64,000 bases of DNA, taken from assembly GCA_003427395.1 (NCBI GenBank), contig BFEA01000027.1, positions 1,901,657 to 1,965,656 of the forward strand, given 5' to 3'. Made by a program: the position numbers and the translations under genes. The notes under the pieces are model-generated. The model was not told the DNA's origin. It did not search any database and saw nothing but the letters and a program-made list of their open reading frames with translations. The stretch comes from Chara braunii (lineage: Eukaryota > Streptophyta > Charophyceae > Charales > Characeae). This document shows, one piece after another, positions 21,847-33,400 of the stretch. Each line of letters starts with the position of its first letter. Position 1 is the stretch's first letter.

Positions 21847-23004
21847 GACTCGTTGAAAACCATGGTAGGCAGGGTGGTAGGAGCATCCCTCCCTACTATG
21901 GTTTCCTTTGGTCACTCCATCCATTGGTGGGGAGCTGCACCTGCTGGAAAACGGGTCCAGCGTCCCATTACAAGATGTAGCATTTGGTAATTCTGACAGA
22001 GATCAGACATGAGCCTCTTCACCCCGAGTAGGGCGCCAGATGAGTCATCTATTGATTCTAGCCCANTGTATTGCCTAACCCTTACTTGGAAGTAACTCTT
22101 TATGGCTCTGATTCTTCATTGGCCTCTCGGCCATGCCATGACAGTGGGACTACTGCATTGGGGGATGTGGGAAAGCGGTTTGGGAACTCTAGCATTGGTC
22201 GAAGGGGAATGAAAGGGTCTACCTCAGACCATTTATTGAAAATCAATCTGTAATTTCTACTCAATTTTTGCCCCTCATCCCCTGTCTCTCCTTTCCATTC
22301 TACCCTTCCAATCTTTCCCCCCTTGTCGCTCCCGAGCCAATCACTGCTGAAGGATTTAATTGCTTTTAGTATGTCTGTTTTTGAGGAATTGTGTAGTAGT
22401 TTGTCTTTTATTTTTTCCCACTGCACTGTGATGTCATTTTGCACTTGCTGTATAACGATGTCAGTAAATTCTGGGCAATCGAGTCTAACTTCTTCCCATT
22501 TGTTGGTACACCTTCGTTGCCATTTTGCCCAGATTGTCGCTCTTCTTCCCAGTGTGAAGAGGTTATGGGTGAAATTGTTAATTTGTTCCGGGGACCAGAC
22601 CTCAAGCAGGATTACTTTCCATCCCCATGGCCAGGGGTGAGATGTTTCCAGCTGTCCCCAGATGCGATCCCACCATCTCCATAACCAGATAGAACCTGGG
22701 CATGCTAAAAAAATGTGCTCTATAGTCTCCAGAATCTTTCTGCTAGGGAAAGCTGATTTACAAAACTTACACCAAGGACCTGCTAACCCCTTTTGTTCCA
22801 GAGAAGTTCTGCTGATTAACCAGTCATTGGTGTGAAGGCAGCGATGTTCTATTTGCCACTGCAGGGAGGCAATCTTTGAGGGTTTTGATTTTACATCTCT
22901 GAACCAGCGTACTAGTCTCAGTTCTTCCTTATGTTTAGTTGCTGCATCCATCTCGTTACTATCCTTTCTTCGATGTTAGTTGCAGGTCTGAACATCCTAT
23001 ATAG
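21821..23004 (-). mobile_element. 5'-truncated LINE with target-site duplication (LINE-4)
   Basis: The flank gtcttagtagcaagct (21805-21820) recurs as gtcttagtatgcaagct at 23005-23021, a 16-17-bp target-site duplication with one extra base. Between them, on the minus strand, lie the C-terminal part of ORF2, a 3' UTR, the conserved head (21915-21967), a hairpin (21859-21902, loop TGCTCCTACCA) and poly(A) (T-run 21822-21843). This shows that head, hairpin and poly(A) belong to the LINE 3' end. Confidence 0.85.
22100..22951 (-). pseudogene. ORF2 C-terminal fragment with RT-associated zinc domain (LINE-4)
   Basis: 283 open codons. SLQWQIEHRCLHTNDWLISR leads into a Cys/His cluster, WCKFCKSAFPSRK then HIFLACP and WLWRWWDRIWG. 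This is the zf-RVT domain found after RT in plant-type LINEs. A charged C-terminal helix region (QVQNDITVQWEKIKDKL, FSSDWLGSDKGG) follows, as in the other LINEs here. The coding starts upstream in another frame (to about 23004), and a frameshift lies near 22925. RT and endonuclease are absent by 5' truncation. Confidence 0.85.
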
Positions 23005-23243
23005 GTCTTAGTATGCAAGCTAGCCTACTACCCCAGAGGAAAAGACCCACTTTGCACAACAAGTCACTCATCACCCAGACCATACCACTGAAGCTCAACC
23101 AAGGCAAGCTCCGAAGGAGGAAATGAACCAGGGAACAAACCAAGGCAACCTCTGAAGGAGGAACGGAATCAGGGAAGAAACCTGGGGATCTTGTACATGT
23201 TCCTTGGTTTCATTCCTTCAGTCAGGTGATTCATCCAGTTCTC

Positions 23244-23414
23244 TTTTTTCTTTTCTTTTCTTTTTTTGTTTTGGAAGAAAAGCCCTTTCGCAAGTCCACT
23301 ATCCTGGTGGTGGTAAGAGAACCGCTGGGATTGAGGGCTTGGCTGGTGGCCTGCTCCATCTATTGGTGGGGAGCGGCACCTGCTGGAAGAAACTGGGTCC
23401 AGCGTCCCCTGGAA
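23244..23414 (-). mobile_element. LINE type-A tail with 11-bp target-site duplication (copy D)
   Basis: atccagttctc occurs at 23233-23243 and 23415-23425. Inside, in minus orientation: head (23353-23409), hairpin with arms around agccctcaatcccagcggt and accaccaccaggatagtgg (23292-23340), loop TTCTCTTACCA, and a T/C-rich run at 23244-23275 as the degenerate poly(A). Confidence 0.75.
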
Positions 23415-23425
23415 ATCCAGTTCTC

Positions 23426-23640
23426 GTTCCTGGTTCAGTGGCTGTTTGTGCGCTTGTCGACTCCATCATGATGTTCTGCGTGCTCCCAGATGCCCTACCC
23501 TTCAGCCTTCTTCATCCTCCATCCCCCACACTATCGGACTGCTGCACATGTGTGCTGACTCCCATTCGTACCGCACATTTCAATGAAATGCAAGTTGTAT
23601 TGTAAGCGGTGCCGATGAGAATTACTCAGTATCAACAATA

Positions 23641-23677
<37 letters not shown>

Positions 23678-25574
23678 AGCTTTATACATCTCACGGAACA
23701 TAATTACATCGTCAAGCAATGCGTACACACACTAGTAACAGCGTGCTACCACATCACACAGTCCTTCCACTCCCCCTCAGACTGAGTTCGGGCTATCCCC
23801 ATTGCCAAGAAATACTCCATTTTGATGCTAGGCTCGGGCTACTCCCGGCGGGTTTCACTTTATTCCTTGGGACTCAGTGTCCCGCCTTGGTCCCCCGATT
23901 TTTACCTTGCTGTCGTCCGCAATCTTGTCCTGTATGTCCCACGTTTTCCTGTAACTACCATTATAACTTTTTTGTATCCGGATTCAAGGGCCCTGCAGAT
24001 CTTCAGTGCCTAGTCGCCCGTTGTTTCCAACCAGGCGCAGGTGCGCTATCGACAGCCTCAAGCGTCTCATCTTTCCCGCCCTGCGGGCTGCTTTCCGTCA
24101 CTTTCCTTGCTGCGTTGTTTTTCACGTGCGAGATATATCCAGACTTGTCGTTAGCTGCAGAGCTTTACAGTCGTCCCGTATGATTCCTTCTGAGTTGCAG
24201 GTCCCTTTGTCGAGTTCAGGCGTGTCGTTCTTCAGTGTCTCAGGTACGTGATACTACCTACCCAAGTAGGATCTGTGGCCGCCTCCCAAGATACCTACCC
24301 GGTGCTGATGGCCATTCATATCCGCGACCTACCTTTGTACCGCTGACATTTATCACTACCGGCAGGAAGAATCTGGGGGTGGTGGGAGTACTACGGGGAT
24401 AAGTGGGAGATGATGAATCAGTGGGCCCAATCTTGGCCTGGGATGACAAAATTAGATTCTATTATTATCAAATGAAAAACGAAAACAAAACGAAAACATG
24501 AAATAAAAATTGGATTCTAGTGGGAGGAGTTCCCCAAGGATCACCCCCCTACAGCGCGGCTGGGGCTATGCGGCGCAGGCTCTTGGGCCCAGGCTGTCTG
24601 TTCTGTGTAATTTGGGAGGTGAGAATGCTGTTGTTATGGATGCCAGATTTCTGTCAGAGTCAGAGCCTTCGTGGCATCTCTATGACTTTGGGGATCACCA
24701 CACCACTCTCGAAATGTGCAAAATGAGAATGAACTTCCCGGTAGAATATGGCCAGATGCACCCGCCACATTTTTGTCTTTTTCACATTTCGAGAGTGGTT
24801 CGGCGAGGCCTTTGCCTCTCCTTTACTCCGACGGTTGCTGTCTGGTCCCTACTGGGTTCATGGGTCTAAGGTCTGTGCAAATCTTTGAGGTATGTCAGTT
24901 GCACTAGATGACACTATGAGTAGATGTTGTATAATGCGTGTTATTTTATGGCCCCTTTTCATTTATAGTCCTGACGACGGGTAAAAGGAAATGGAAATCT
25001 CAGGTGTCTGATCGGGCTGCAGAGGCCGGATTTGCACACATTAGCAAGGCCGAGACAGGCCTTCAACTGATGCAGCAGTCCTGACAAGCCCAATCCAGGA
25101 GCTGCCAGAAGTGAACCCTCCCTCCCTTTTAAGAGGAGTCTCCCTCGAAGTAAAACTCTGAGGACAAAAACAAAACAAAAGAAGAGAAAAACAAATAATG
25201 GGAGGGCATAGAGTAAGCAATGGTGTTTGACATCGTGGTAAGTACAGCAACAAGCCAAGCCAGGGTGTACCGCAGAAAGTTTCTTTTAAAAAAGGAAAAA
25301 AAGTAGTCAGGGAGGTTATGGGAAAGGGGGAAGGCAGCATGATGGTCCCAACCAATGAGCCAATGGGCCAATGGGATGGACCAAGCAATCCACAAAAGAG
25401 AAAAAAAGGTAAGAGACATTTTCAGCTTTCTGTCGCCCCGAGGAGTGCTTTATGGGCTGTCAGTCTTAGGCGATTGGAGTCTATCATGGATGCGCCTCTC
25501 CCTCTCCAAAACCAACAGACTACACTGTTATGATTCAAAAGTCCTCTTGGACTACTAGCCGTCCTATGCAGTCT
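23426..25574. other. no gene recognised
   Basis: Open frames are short and show no domains. It contains a poly(A) run at 23641-23675, which may end a plus-strand retroposon whose body I cannot identify, and a short inverted repeat at 24702-24799. Confidence 0.3.
24702..24799. repeat. 17-bp perfect inverted repeat
   Basis: accactctcgaaatgtg (24702-24718) and its reverse complement at 24783-24799, with a 64-bp spacer. It could fold as a hairpin. Function unknown. Confidence 0.7.
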
Positions 25575-25828
25575 AGTACGGTTTTCACCCGAACTGGATA
25601 CCGAGTCATTATCACCATATCTAGGCTGAAAGTTGCCCCACCAATAGGAACGGAGCCATCTATCCATCTAGGGGAGTAGAGGAGGTGTCTGCTCTTACCA
25701 GCATCCCCTCTACTCCCCATCATAAATGTTTAAAAAAAAAAAAAAAAAAAAAAAAAGGCTGAAAGTTGCCCCAAATACAGCTATAGTACTGACAAGGCGT
25801 TCTGTTAGGGTGAAGACCATAGCTGTAG
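25575..25828. mobile_element. TIR element (CTACCGTCTTCACCCGAA family) split by a LINE tail
   Basis: The left end tacggttttcacccgaac (about 25576) and right end, reversed tatggtcttcaccctaac (about 25827), are imperfect terminal inverted repeats. The related end ctaccgtcttcacccgaat at about 26631 supports a family. A LINE tail inside (25641-25756) is flanked by the 17-bp duplication ggctgaaagttgcccca (25624-25640, 25757-25773). This proves that the tail inserted into an existing element. Confidence 0.6.
25641..25756 (+). mobile_element. LINE type-A tail with 17-bp target-site duplication (copy K)
   Basis: It begins inside the head (ccaataggaacggagcc). The hairpin has arms ggggagtagaggag (25671-25684) and cccctctactcccc (25705-25718), pairing at 13 of 14 positions, with loop TGCTCTTACCA. 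Poly(A) follows at 25732-25756. The exact 17-bp duplication on both sides is typical of target-primed reverse transcription. Confidence 0.85.
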
Positions 25829-26163
25829 GGTCACATCATCTCTCATACAGCTGTTAAGCCGATAGGTCTGCATGATCGGCCAGGGGGGCCATCTCCCACT
25901 TGGGGAGGTTTAGTTGTGGTTTTGAGTATGTTTCAACAAGGTGACACTGTGGCCATGGGATTTTGAGATCGGATGGCAGGCAGGAACCCCTGCATACTCG
26001 GGAGTCGGAACCAGAAATGAGCCTCCTCAATTGGGGCATGGGCCCGGGTATATCCCAGCTTGTCTCTTCAATGACATTGAAGTGGGATTCTTTTGTATTG
26101 GGATCTATTTTTCAGAAAAAAAAAAAAAAAAAAAAAAAAAAAGGGATTCTTGTTTCGTATTAA

Positions 26164-26300
26164 ACCACCAGCATGTTTCCCCGACTGGAAAAACAAATAT
26201 GTGGCTCCTTTACGGCTGCGACTTTTGGGGGTCGGAGTAGTGGACCAAAATGGCTGGGGCACCACCCAAAAGGAGGCCCGCACCGGTTCTTTTTTTTTTG
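26164..26300 (+). mobile_element. TTAA-flanked MITE, one end (related to 27764-27940)
   Basis: TTAA at 26160-26163 is followed by accaccagcatg. The interior (ggaaaaacaaat, aaaatggctggggc, gaggccc, cgcagggg) matches the MITE at 27764-27940 in order. The right terminal repeat is missing. Confidence 0.5.
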
Positions 26301-26742
26301 GCGCGCAGGGGGGTTTCCAGGGGTGGAGAAAAGTGGTGGGGGGACCCGGTTTCCAGCAAGCTGCAGCTCCTCCTATACATGATTGAGGGGTTGCTTCTCT
26401 TCCTATTTTTTAGACATGCTGTACTTTTCTCCCCAGACAGTGCAGCTCCTGACCAAATAGAGTGCAGTCATCATGGATATGGCGACAGACTTGAGATATC
26501 ATCATTCACCTGGACGGCTGCCTCAGGTAATTCAGAAGAATGATTTATACTGTTCATCTGATTGCATCTGGATCCGAACATGGGCCTTTTTTTTTTTTTT
26601 TTTTTTTTTAATTAAGACTCAGTGGGCTCTACCGTCTTCACCCGAATAGAACGCCCGGTCATTATCGCTGTATGTAGACTGAAAATTGCACCAGATACGC
26701 AAATTCTCAACTTTTTTCAAAATCCTATGTAATTTTCTATAT

Positions 26743-26805
26743 GGGACGCTGGGCCCGGTTCCCAGCACATGTTGCTCCCCACGAATAGATTGGAGCTTTG
26801 TTCCC

Positions 26806-26836
<31 letters not shown>
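26743..26836 (+). mobile_element. LINE-tail variant without hairpin (subfamily 2)
   Basis: The head variant gggacgctgggcccggttcc through cgaatagattggagc (26743-26796) is followed almost directly by poly(A) (26809-26836). The same variant lies at 37979-38069. A TIR-family end (ctaccgtcttcacccgaat) lies just upstream at about 26631, and a T-run at 26587-26609. Confidence 0.55.
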
Positions 26837-26839
<3 letters not shown>

Positions 26840-27288
26840 CATAGCTCTAGATCTATATTTTATTATTTTCAGATTTTAGATATCTGATTTCCAAAATTCT
26901 CTGTTCATAAATTTTGCTATTTTCCATTAGTAATTTCTTTCTCATCTTGGTGCTTTGATGATTTACTTCTGTTGGATGGAGGGTGGTGTTGAGGGAGAGA
27001 GCTCCACTCAGCAGGGGGTTCACAAGGTGGGAAGTGAATGCCCTGGAGGGGATGAGGGCAGATTTAGGGGGTTGCTGTATTCTGGAGCCCGGGTAGATGT
27101 TAATGGCCACATCATATCCCAGAGGGGGCAGATTAGGGTAAAGGGTTGGCAGCGGCATAATTTCGGAGGGTAACTGGATGCCTTTGTGGCAACAGAGGGG
27201 GGAGGGAGGGGGGGAGGGGGAAGTAGGCCTGTCCCAAGCTGGGGCCGATGAGGAGAGTCTGCAATTAGGGCGATCTTTTTTGGTGGAT

Positions 27289-27347
<59 letters not shown>
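27289..27347. repeat. poly(G) homopolymer, 59 bases
   Basis: An uninterrupted G tract. The long proline/glycine open frames around it are artefacts. Length may be affected by assembly. Confidence 0.9.
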
Positions 27348-27349
<2 letters not shown>

Positions 27350-27413
27350 CAATCTGTTCATCAACATCTCCTAGTGCTGAGTACGTAACTGGGAGACCTA
27401 CGGCTGTCTTTAA

Positions 27414-27556
27414 ACCACCAGTACTTGGGCTACGCCTTAGCCTTAACGCTACGCGATTTCCGCGGCCGGCGGGCCGTCGATAAATCGAATCGACAGCCCG
27501 CGTTGCTTCGAGATTTGGGCGGCCGGCGCGGCGCGCAGTGCCCAAGTACTGGTGGT
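27414..27556. mobile_element. TTAA-flanked foldback MITE 1
   Basis: TTAA at 27410-27413 and 27557-27560 flanks perfect 17-bp terminal inverted repeats accaccagtacttgggc (left) and its reverse complement (27540-27556). The interior is GC-rich and partly self-complementary. TTAA duplication is the signature of piggyBac-type transposition. No transposase is present. Confidence 0.75.
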
Positions 27557-27763
27557 TTAAAGATCCAGGACGAGCGTAATACATCACTAATCATCAATCA
27601 TGGACTCTTCAAGTTCAGACTCTGCAGAAACCAGTTCTAGGATTTCAGGGGTAGTATCGCCTCAACTGGCTTTGGATAGAGCTGTGATGTTTAGTAGGCT
27701 AGGTTAGCCGATGCCAAAACGACGCTGGCTGGAGCTGGGGTATTTGCCCCGTAACCTGTTTAA

Positions 27764-27940
27764 ACCACCACTACCTTTCCCTGCTTGAAAAACAAATGCC
27801 CGCCGGTTAACACGGGAGGCGGGCAGGCTCGGGACTACTGAAGCGAAATGGCTGGTGGCGCCCGACAAAATGAGGCCCTCACCGATTCATTTCTTTTTGG
27901 TGCACAGGGCAGTTATAGGCTCGGCATCGATACTAGTGGT
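27764..27940. mobile_element. TTAA-flanked MITE 2
   Basis: TTAA at 27760-27763 and 27941-27944. The ends, accaccactacc and reversed accactagtatc, are an imperfect inverted repeat. The interior is shared with the partial element at 26164. Confidence 0.65.
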
Positions 27941-28116
27941 TTAAGCAGGAGCGTGAGGCCTTATAGACGATGTAGAGAGATCCAGGGATTCATCGACGGT
28001 GGAAGGCAGTCCAGGGGCTGACTGGGAGCTGCTGCCAGGCGGATGATGGTCGGAGCTGGGGTGGGGCTCTCTGCCCTGTTGCCTTGTATGTTGGGGGCGT
28101 GTGACTCGGTAATTAA

Positions 28117-28315
28117 ACCACCAGTACCTGGCCCAGCTATCGGTCGCGGCGCTTCACGTATACGCGCCGCGCCATTTGGGCTTCGGCCTGCCGGACCGCA
28201 TTGGCTGGAGGCCGCAGGCAAAACGAAAAAGAAAATTTCGACGGTGGTTCGGCAGGACTTGGCACGCAGCATGCTGGGAGGCTCGGATTCAATAGCTGAG
28301 CGAGGTACTGGTGGT
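28117..28315. mobile_element. TTAA-flanked MITE 3
   Basis: TTAA at 28113-28116 and 28316-28319, with terminal repeats accaccagtacct at both ends. The 199-bp interior is GC-rich at the left (cggtcgcggcgc) and has no open frame of note. Confidence 0.75.
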
Positions 28316-28319
28316 TTAA

Positions 28320-29689
28320 AAGGCCTGGAAGTGAAAGCAGTACAGCTAAGTTGAGAGCTGGTTAGATTGATTGAGACACCTGGAGTGTGGGGATTGGTAT
28401 GTTACGTGCCTGATTGAACTTACATCCACAATGAATTCACACACTCCCACACATGCATGCAATTGCAAAGTAGACTTGGAGGAGGCAAATCCACACAAGG
28501 CCAGACTCCGTGAGTGATATGCAACGGAAGGCCAAAATATACATGTAAAATCGAATTACGAATTTCCAATCTTGATTCCCCCTTCCTCCTCCAATCAAGG
28601 CTCATGCTTCCGAGAATCTCAACCACGGCTTCAACCTACACCCCCGTTCAATCCCCCAACAGCAGTTAACGAATTTTAGTGGAGTCGTCAACTCCCTCCT
28701 TCGACCTCCAAACCCCGGGACCCGGTATGGAAGTCCACTGTCATGCCATTGGGGTCCAGACCCCGTAAGTCTGCAGGTCACAGGCGCTGATCTGGTGCCT
28801 ATCAGATGACACAAACCACAGCGCTTCCATCAAGCAGCGCCCATAGCTCCTATGGAGGAGAAGACCAGTATTCGATGAAGAAGAAGATAAATCCACCAGT
28901 GCGATGAAGAAGGTGGATATGGCTGCCTTTGAAGTTGCTGATGATGGCAGCACCCCCAACCCCCAAACAGCACCACCATGATGAGGAAACTAGCGCCCTG
29001 AAGACAAAGACCCTGTGCTGGAAATCATAGCGCTGCTCGTTTCCCTTGTCGGGCACAGTGTACTTCAGCCCGACTTCCCTATACCTACGACAGACCAAAC
29101 AGTAAACACAGTCACACCTAGTCAGTGCACAACCCGCCTGAAACCTGCAATTCATTGCAGGTAGAAGCAGGGATTGGAGATGTCCATGAATTCTACAGTT
29201 TTTTTGCAGATCTTTCTGAATTAGTTCTTAATTAGTTCTCAAATAAAGCTGGTGATAGCTTCCGTATGCTCAAAATCACCAGCAATCACTCATTGTAATT
29301 TGAATTTATGCAACCTCCTCGCTTTGGAGCAAGTTCGAGCGACATTCACGAAATTGTGACTGAGGCGCATTTTCAAACTGAAACCGTGACTCGGCCCTAG
29401 TTGAACGCTTATTTTATTTCAAAGGTTCGCACCCACTTGAAGATGATTCAATCAAACAGACAAAAAAAAGAGGCGAAAAAGAAAAGAGACCGCGGCCTGG
29501 GAACGGTCTGAATGCCTAGGGGGATACCAAGCCTAGCTTTGGTACAATTGAGCACCTCTGCCTGCATTGTGCTGCCTTGTGTTACAATTGGCTTGGAAAC
29601 GTAACGGGGAATTATGGATGCCAGTGGAGGGGTAGCCCGTCCTCTCATCGGAATTCCATCAGCACTGCCTCCTGCTCATTTGGCTGCTT
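28320..29689. other. mostly unassigned; one weak exon candidate
   Basis: No transposon signature seen. A Cys-rich minus-strand frame at 28850-29155 is listed separately. Confidence 0.3.
28850..29155 (-). CDS. weak candidate exon, Cys-rich
   Basis: 101 codons opening MNCRFQAGCALTRCDCVYCL and continuing with VCRRYREVGLKYTVPDKGNE and YDFQHRVFVFRAL. The first 60 residues have a balanced, protein-like composition with CDC and CxxC-like spacing. The rest turns hydrophobic and then loses character. Possible acceptors (gaattgcag, tcttcag) are nearby, but no complete gene model can be built. I do not recognise the family. Confidence 0.22.
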   Translation of the reverse strand: MNCRFQAGCALTRCDCVYCLVCRRYREVGLKYTVPDKGNEQRYDFQHRVFVFRALVSSSWWCCLGVGGAAIISNFKGSHIHLLHRTGGFIFFFIEYWSSPP

Positions 29690-30416
29690 CTTTTTTTTTT
29701 GTTTTGTTTTTTTTGTTGGGAAATAGCCCTTGTGTAAGCCCTCGATTCCGGCGGTGGTAGGAGAACCATCCGAATTGAGGGCTTATCTGTTGGGCTGCTC
29801 CATCTATTGGTGGGGAGCGGCACCTGCTGGAAACCAGGCCCAGCGTCCCATTGATACGTTTTATAGCACAGAGAATGTCCCATTGATACATCTTATAGCT
29901 AAGAGAGTGTTGTTTGTTGTTTCGTAGGGCTGTGGCCATTTCTGTCGCATCCTGGGGCTCCGTTATCCCATGGAGCTGCCAGTATCACCCATCCCATCTC
30001 GGAGCCCGCCTTTTCTATTAGCCCTGCCCTATTCAGCAGCCCGCCTATTCGCTATAATTGCTATGTCTGTTCCTTTAAGCCCTTGAAGCCCTTTAAACCC
30101 TTTCCCCTCTCAAGGCCCATGTAAAACACATTCGTGATCCTAGTAGCCTGAGGATCAGCAGGAGGTGGAATGCAATCCATTGCGATGCCGCTTTTGGAGT
30201 GTAATGTAGTCCTGCGTCTTGAAGAGAGCAGCCACAACTCCATGCACCTTAAGCCCTCAAACCGTTATGCCGTAGCCTGCCCTATCGCAGTATCCCTTCC
30301 CTGGACTTCATTCTTGGCCTGAGGGCCCTGCTCCCTTAGATGCATCGGTGTTCATGGTTCCAGCTGCAGGGCATGCGGCAGTGAGACGACGGCTGTTGCT
30401 CCGGTCCTTGGTGCCA

Positions 30417-33400
30417 TTACTGTTGTTGTTGTCTGTCAGCCCAACCTTCATTTGTCTCTCGTGTTGTTGCCAGCCAGTTGAGTGGTCGGAAGGAAATGAG
30501 CGGGGGGAGATGGCGGAGGAGCAGCGAGAGAGGGGGGAGCATGGGTGAAGAGAGATGGCAGTGGCGGCAGTGCAGCGGGGGGGTGGGGGGCAGTGGTAAC
30601 TGGACTGGTTGCAGTGGGTGTGGCGGGGGGTGTGGCAATTGGCTTGGGAGGAGGACAAAGTTAGGTTGGAGATAGGGGACCTGGAAGTCAGCAAATGGTT
30701 TCCTCTGCCAGGTGAGTTCCGTGGACCTCCATGGTTTCCATACGATGTTCAGATCAGTGTCCAGGACCGAAAACAATCCTTTCGGGTCCTGCCATATTTG
30801 CATGGAGGAGTCGCTGATCGCTTGTCTGGCAAGGGGGTCTTTCTCTTCGAAGTGTTGTCGCTTCATGGACTGCCAGGCTTGCTGGGTCGTGGCTCTGATG
30901 TCTTCCACGATGGCTTGTTGTGCCTGCTGCAGTCCAAATTGATGGTCCTTCCTTTCAAAGGAGCATCGGGCTCTCCAGGCAAGCATGAGGAGGTGCAGCC
31001 TTGTGTAGGAGAAAAGGTTGGTTGCAAAATGGGACCAGTGGGCCAGCAGCTGTCGCTGTTCTCCCAATAGTAGGAGCCCAAGAGCCCAAGGTATATGGTG
31101 GCCGGTGAGGGAGTGGAAGACCGCATCCCACCACTGCCATAATTGGGTAACCATAGGACACGCCAACAGACAGTGTTTGAGGGTTGCTCGGGCTGGCTGT
31201 CGGGATCTGCCACAATGGGCACATATGGGTGACGACTTCCCTTGCTGTTCAAGGTCGGTTCGTGACACAAGCCAGTCGGGGGTGGGGAGGCAGCGATGGA
31301 GAATCTGCCATTGCAGAGACCTATGATTCGAGCTGATAATTTTCTCATATTTGGACCAGGTAAAGGATTCTGAGAGCTTGGGTTCCAGTGGCGATTCCCG
31401 TGCCCATCTGCTTGCTATTATGTGGTTAATCTGCTGGTCCCGGCGTGACGCCCTATACCCCCCTTTGACTGTATAATCCCATACATGCATGGGTTGGGAT
31501 CCTGGCCATTCCCATTCAGATGGGTCGAATGGGAGCTTGGTCACGGGCGTGATGCTTTCGTACACATAAAAGTCATCCTCGGGGTCCCCCACCACTCTGA
31601 CCTGCATGAGTCCTCCCCACTCATATGTTGTGTCCAAATGCTCCTTCCTTGTTAGCTTTGATAGTCTGGCTGTGGGCGATTGGGGTTCGTATGCTTCTTG
31701 TTCACATGGCCCATCGTTGCTTTCCCTGGCCTTGACCTCGTTGATGGTCAAGGGGAGGGGCAAATCAGGAAATTTAACTACCCAGTCATCTTGCAGGACA
31801 GTGGGCCCTTCCTTGAGTGTGCGCTGCCAAGCCAGGGGGAGAGCCTCTCTTAACCGGTCAGCCTTATCTTCCACGTTCTTTACATATTTGAGCCTCTCTT
31901 GCAACCGTATAGACGCCCTTCTTAGCCAGATGAGCCAGAGCGAGTTCGTTGTTAGCGCAAAGGGGACTCCCGTTTCTTGGAGGATATTCGGGTTGCCAAA
32001 GAGGGGTTGCCTCCATATATCGTGCCACCTGTTGGGTGGCATTTTTTGCCGCGGTCCCTGTTGTCCCCACAACTTGAGCATGTAGGGCCAGAGCTGGCGG
32101 AGCGGATCCAATGTTATATCTTTCTTTGTTGCCTGCGCAGGGTCAACAATTTGCGCATTCTTTGGGGGTGACAGTATGGTCCAGTGATTGTTGGTCAACC
32201 ATTGGAACGGGTGTATGTTTCGGTCTGTGTCTGTCCCCGAGGCCAGATTTGCTATCTGGAGACGAGCCAAGGGTTCCTAGGGAATGTTTTTCCTAATGAG
32301 CAACCTGATGAGGACTTTGAAGATAAGGGCTTCGCTCTGTCTTTCGGGGTCCAGGATCCCCGGCCCCCCTACGACTCTGGGTTGTGTGAGCACGTCCCAT
32401 TTGATCCGACTAATGCAGCCTTGGGTCTGGGTACTGTTTTGCCACAGGTACGTTGTAAGCGCTCTCTTTAGCCTGACATGTTGTTGCTTGTTTATTGACC
32501 ATACTGCCAATTTGTACCAAATGGCCGCTAGGATGACGCTGTTAATTGCTAATGCCCGCCCTACCAACGAGGTGTGTAATTCTTCCCATTTCGCTAGTCT
32601 GTCCACTACCATATTGACCAGCATGCCCCCATGGTCCGGCGGGGGCCCCACTACAGTGAGTCTCACCCCCAACACCCTAATTGCGTCTTCCTTACGGGCC
32701 CAGGCCACAGCCGGCTCGGTCGGGGGGGCGTGTCCCTGCGGGTGGAGCCACCGGTCCTCTGTCTTGGATCCCCAGTTGACTCATATGTCAGCTGCCAAGG
32801 AGAAGAGATGTATCACTTCGGTGAGGGCTTGGAGGCTGGCCGAGTCTGCACGTAGAAGGACGGTGAGGTCGTCCGCAAACAGCGATGTTACTGGTATAAG
32901 TTGTTGAGGTACATCTGGGATAGGCACCTTGCTAATCTGGGGATCGGATCTAATTAGCGATGCAAGGGTCTCCATGACTATAACAAACAACAATGGCGCT
33001 ATGGGGTCACCCTGACGTACTGACCTCTGAAGGTGTATCGGTGGTGAGAGGTGACCGTTGACCGTTATGTTCTTTATAGCCGATCTGTGTAGCAGCCCAT
33101 CGACAAAAGGTATGGCCAAAGTTCATCTTAGCAAGGCGCACGTCCAGGAAGTCCTAGTCAACGTGATTGTACACCTTTTCAAAGTCTATAAAAAAGATTG
33201 CAACTTGGAGTTTTCGCTGTCGGGCGTACTTGATGGCTGTTATCTTGGATGTTTTGATTGGGCATGAAGCCTATTTGGTCCGGGTGGACAAGTATGTTCA
33301 TGAAGGGCAGCAGTCTGTTTGTCAGAGCTTTGGCTACTGGTTTATACAGGGCGGGGAGGAGAGTAATAGGTCGGTAGTTTCTAATGTTCTCTTTATCCCC

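Noticed and set aside
26853-27587. 244-codon minus-strand frame with a proline run
   Set aside because: The proline run is the poly(G) tract and part of the frame lies in a MITE; no domain seen.
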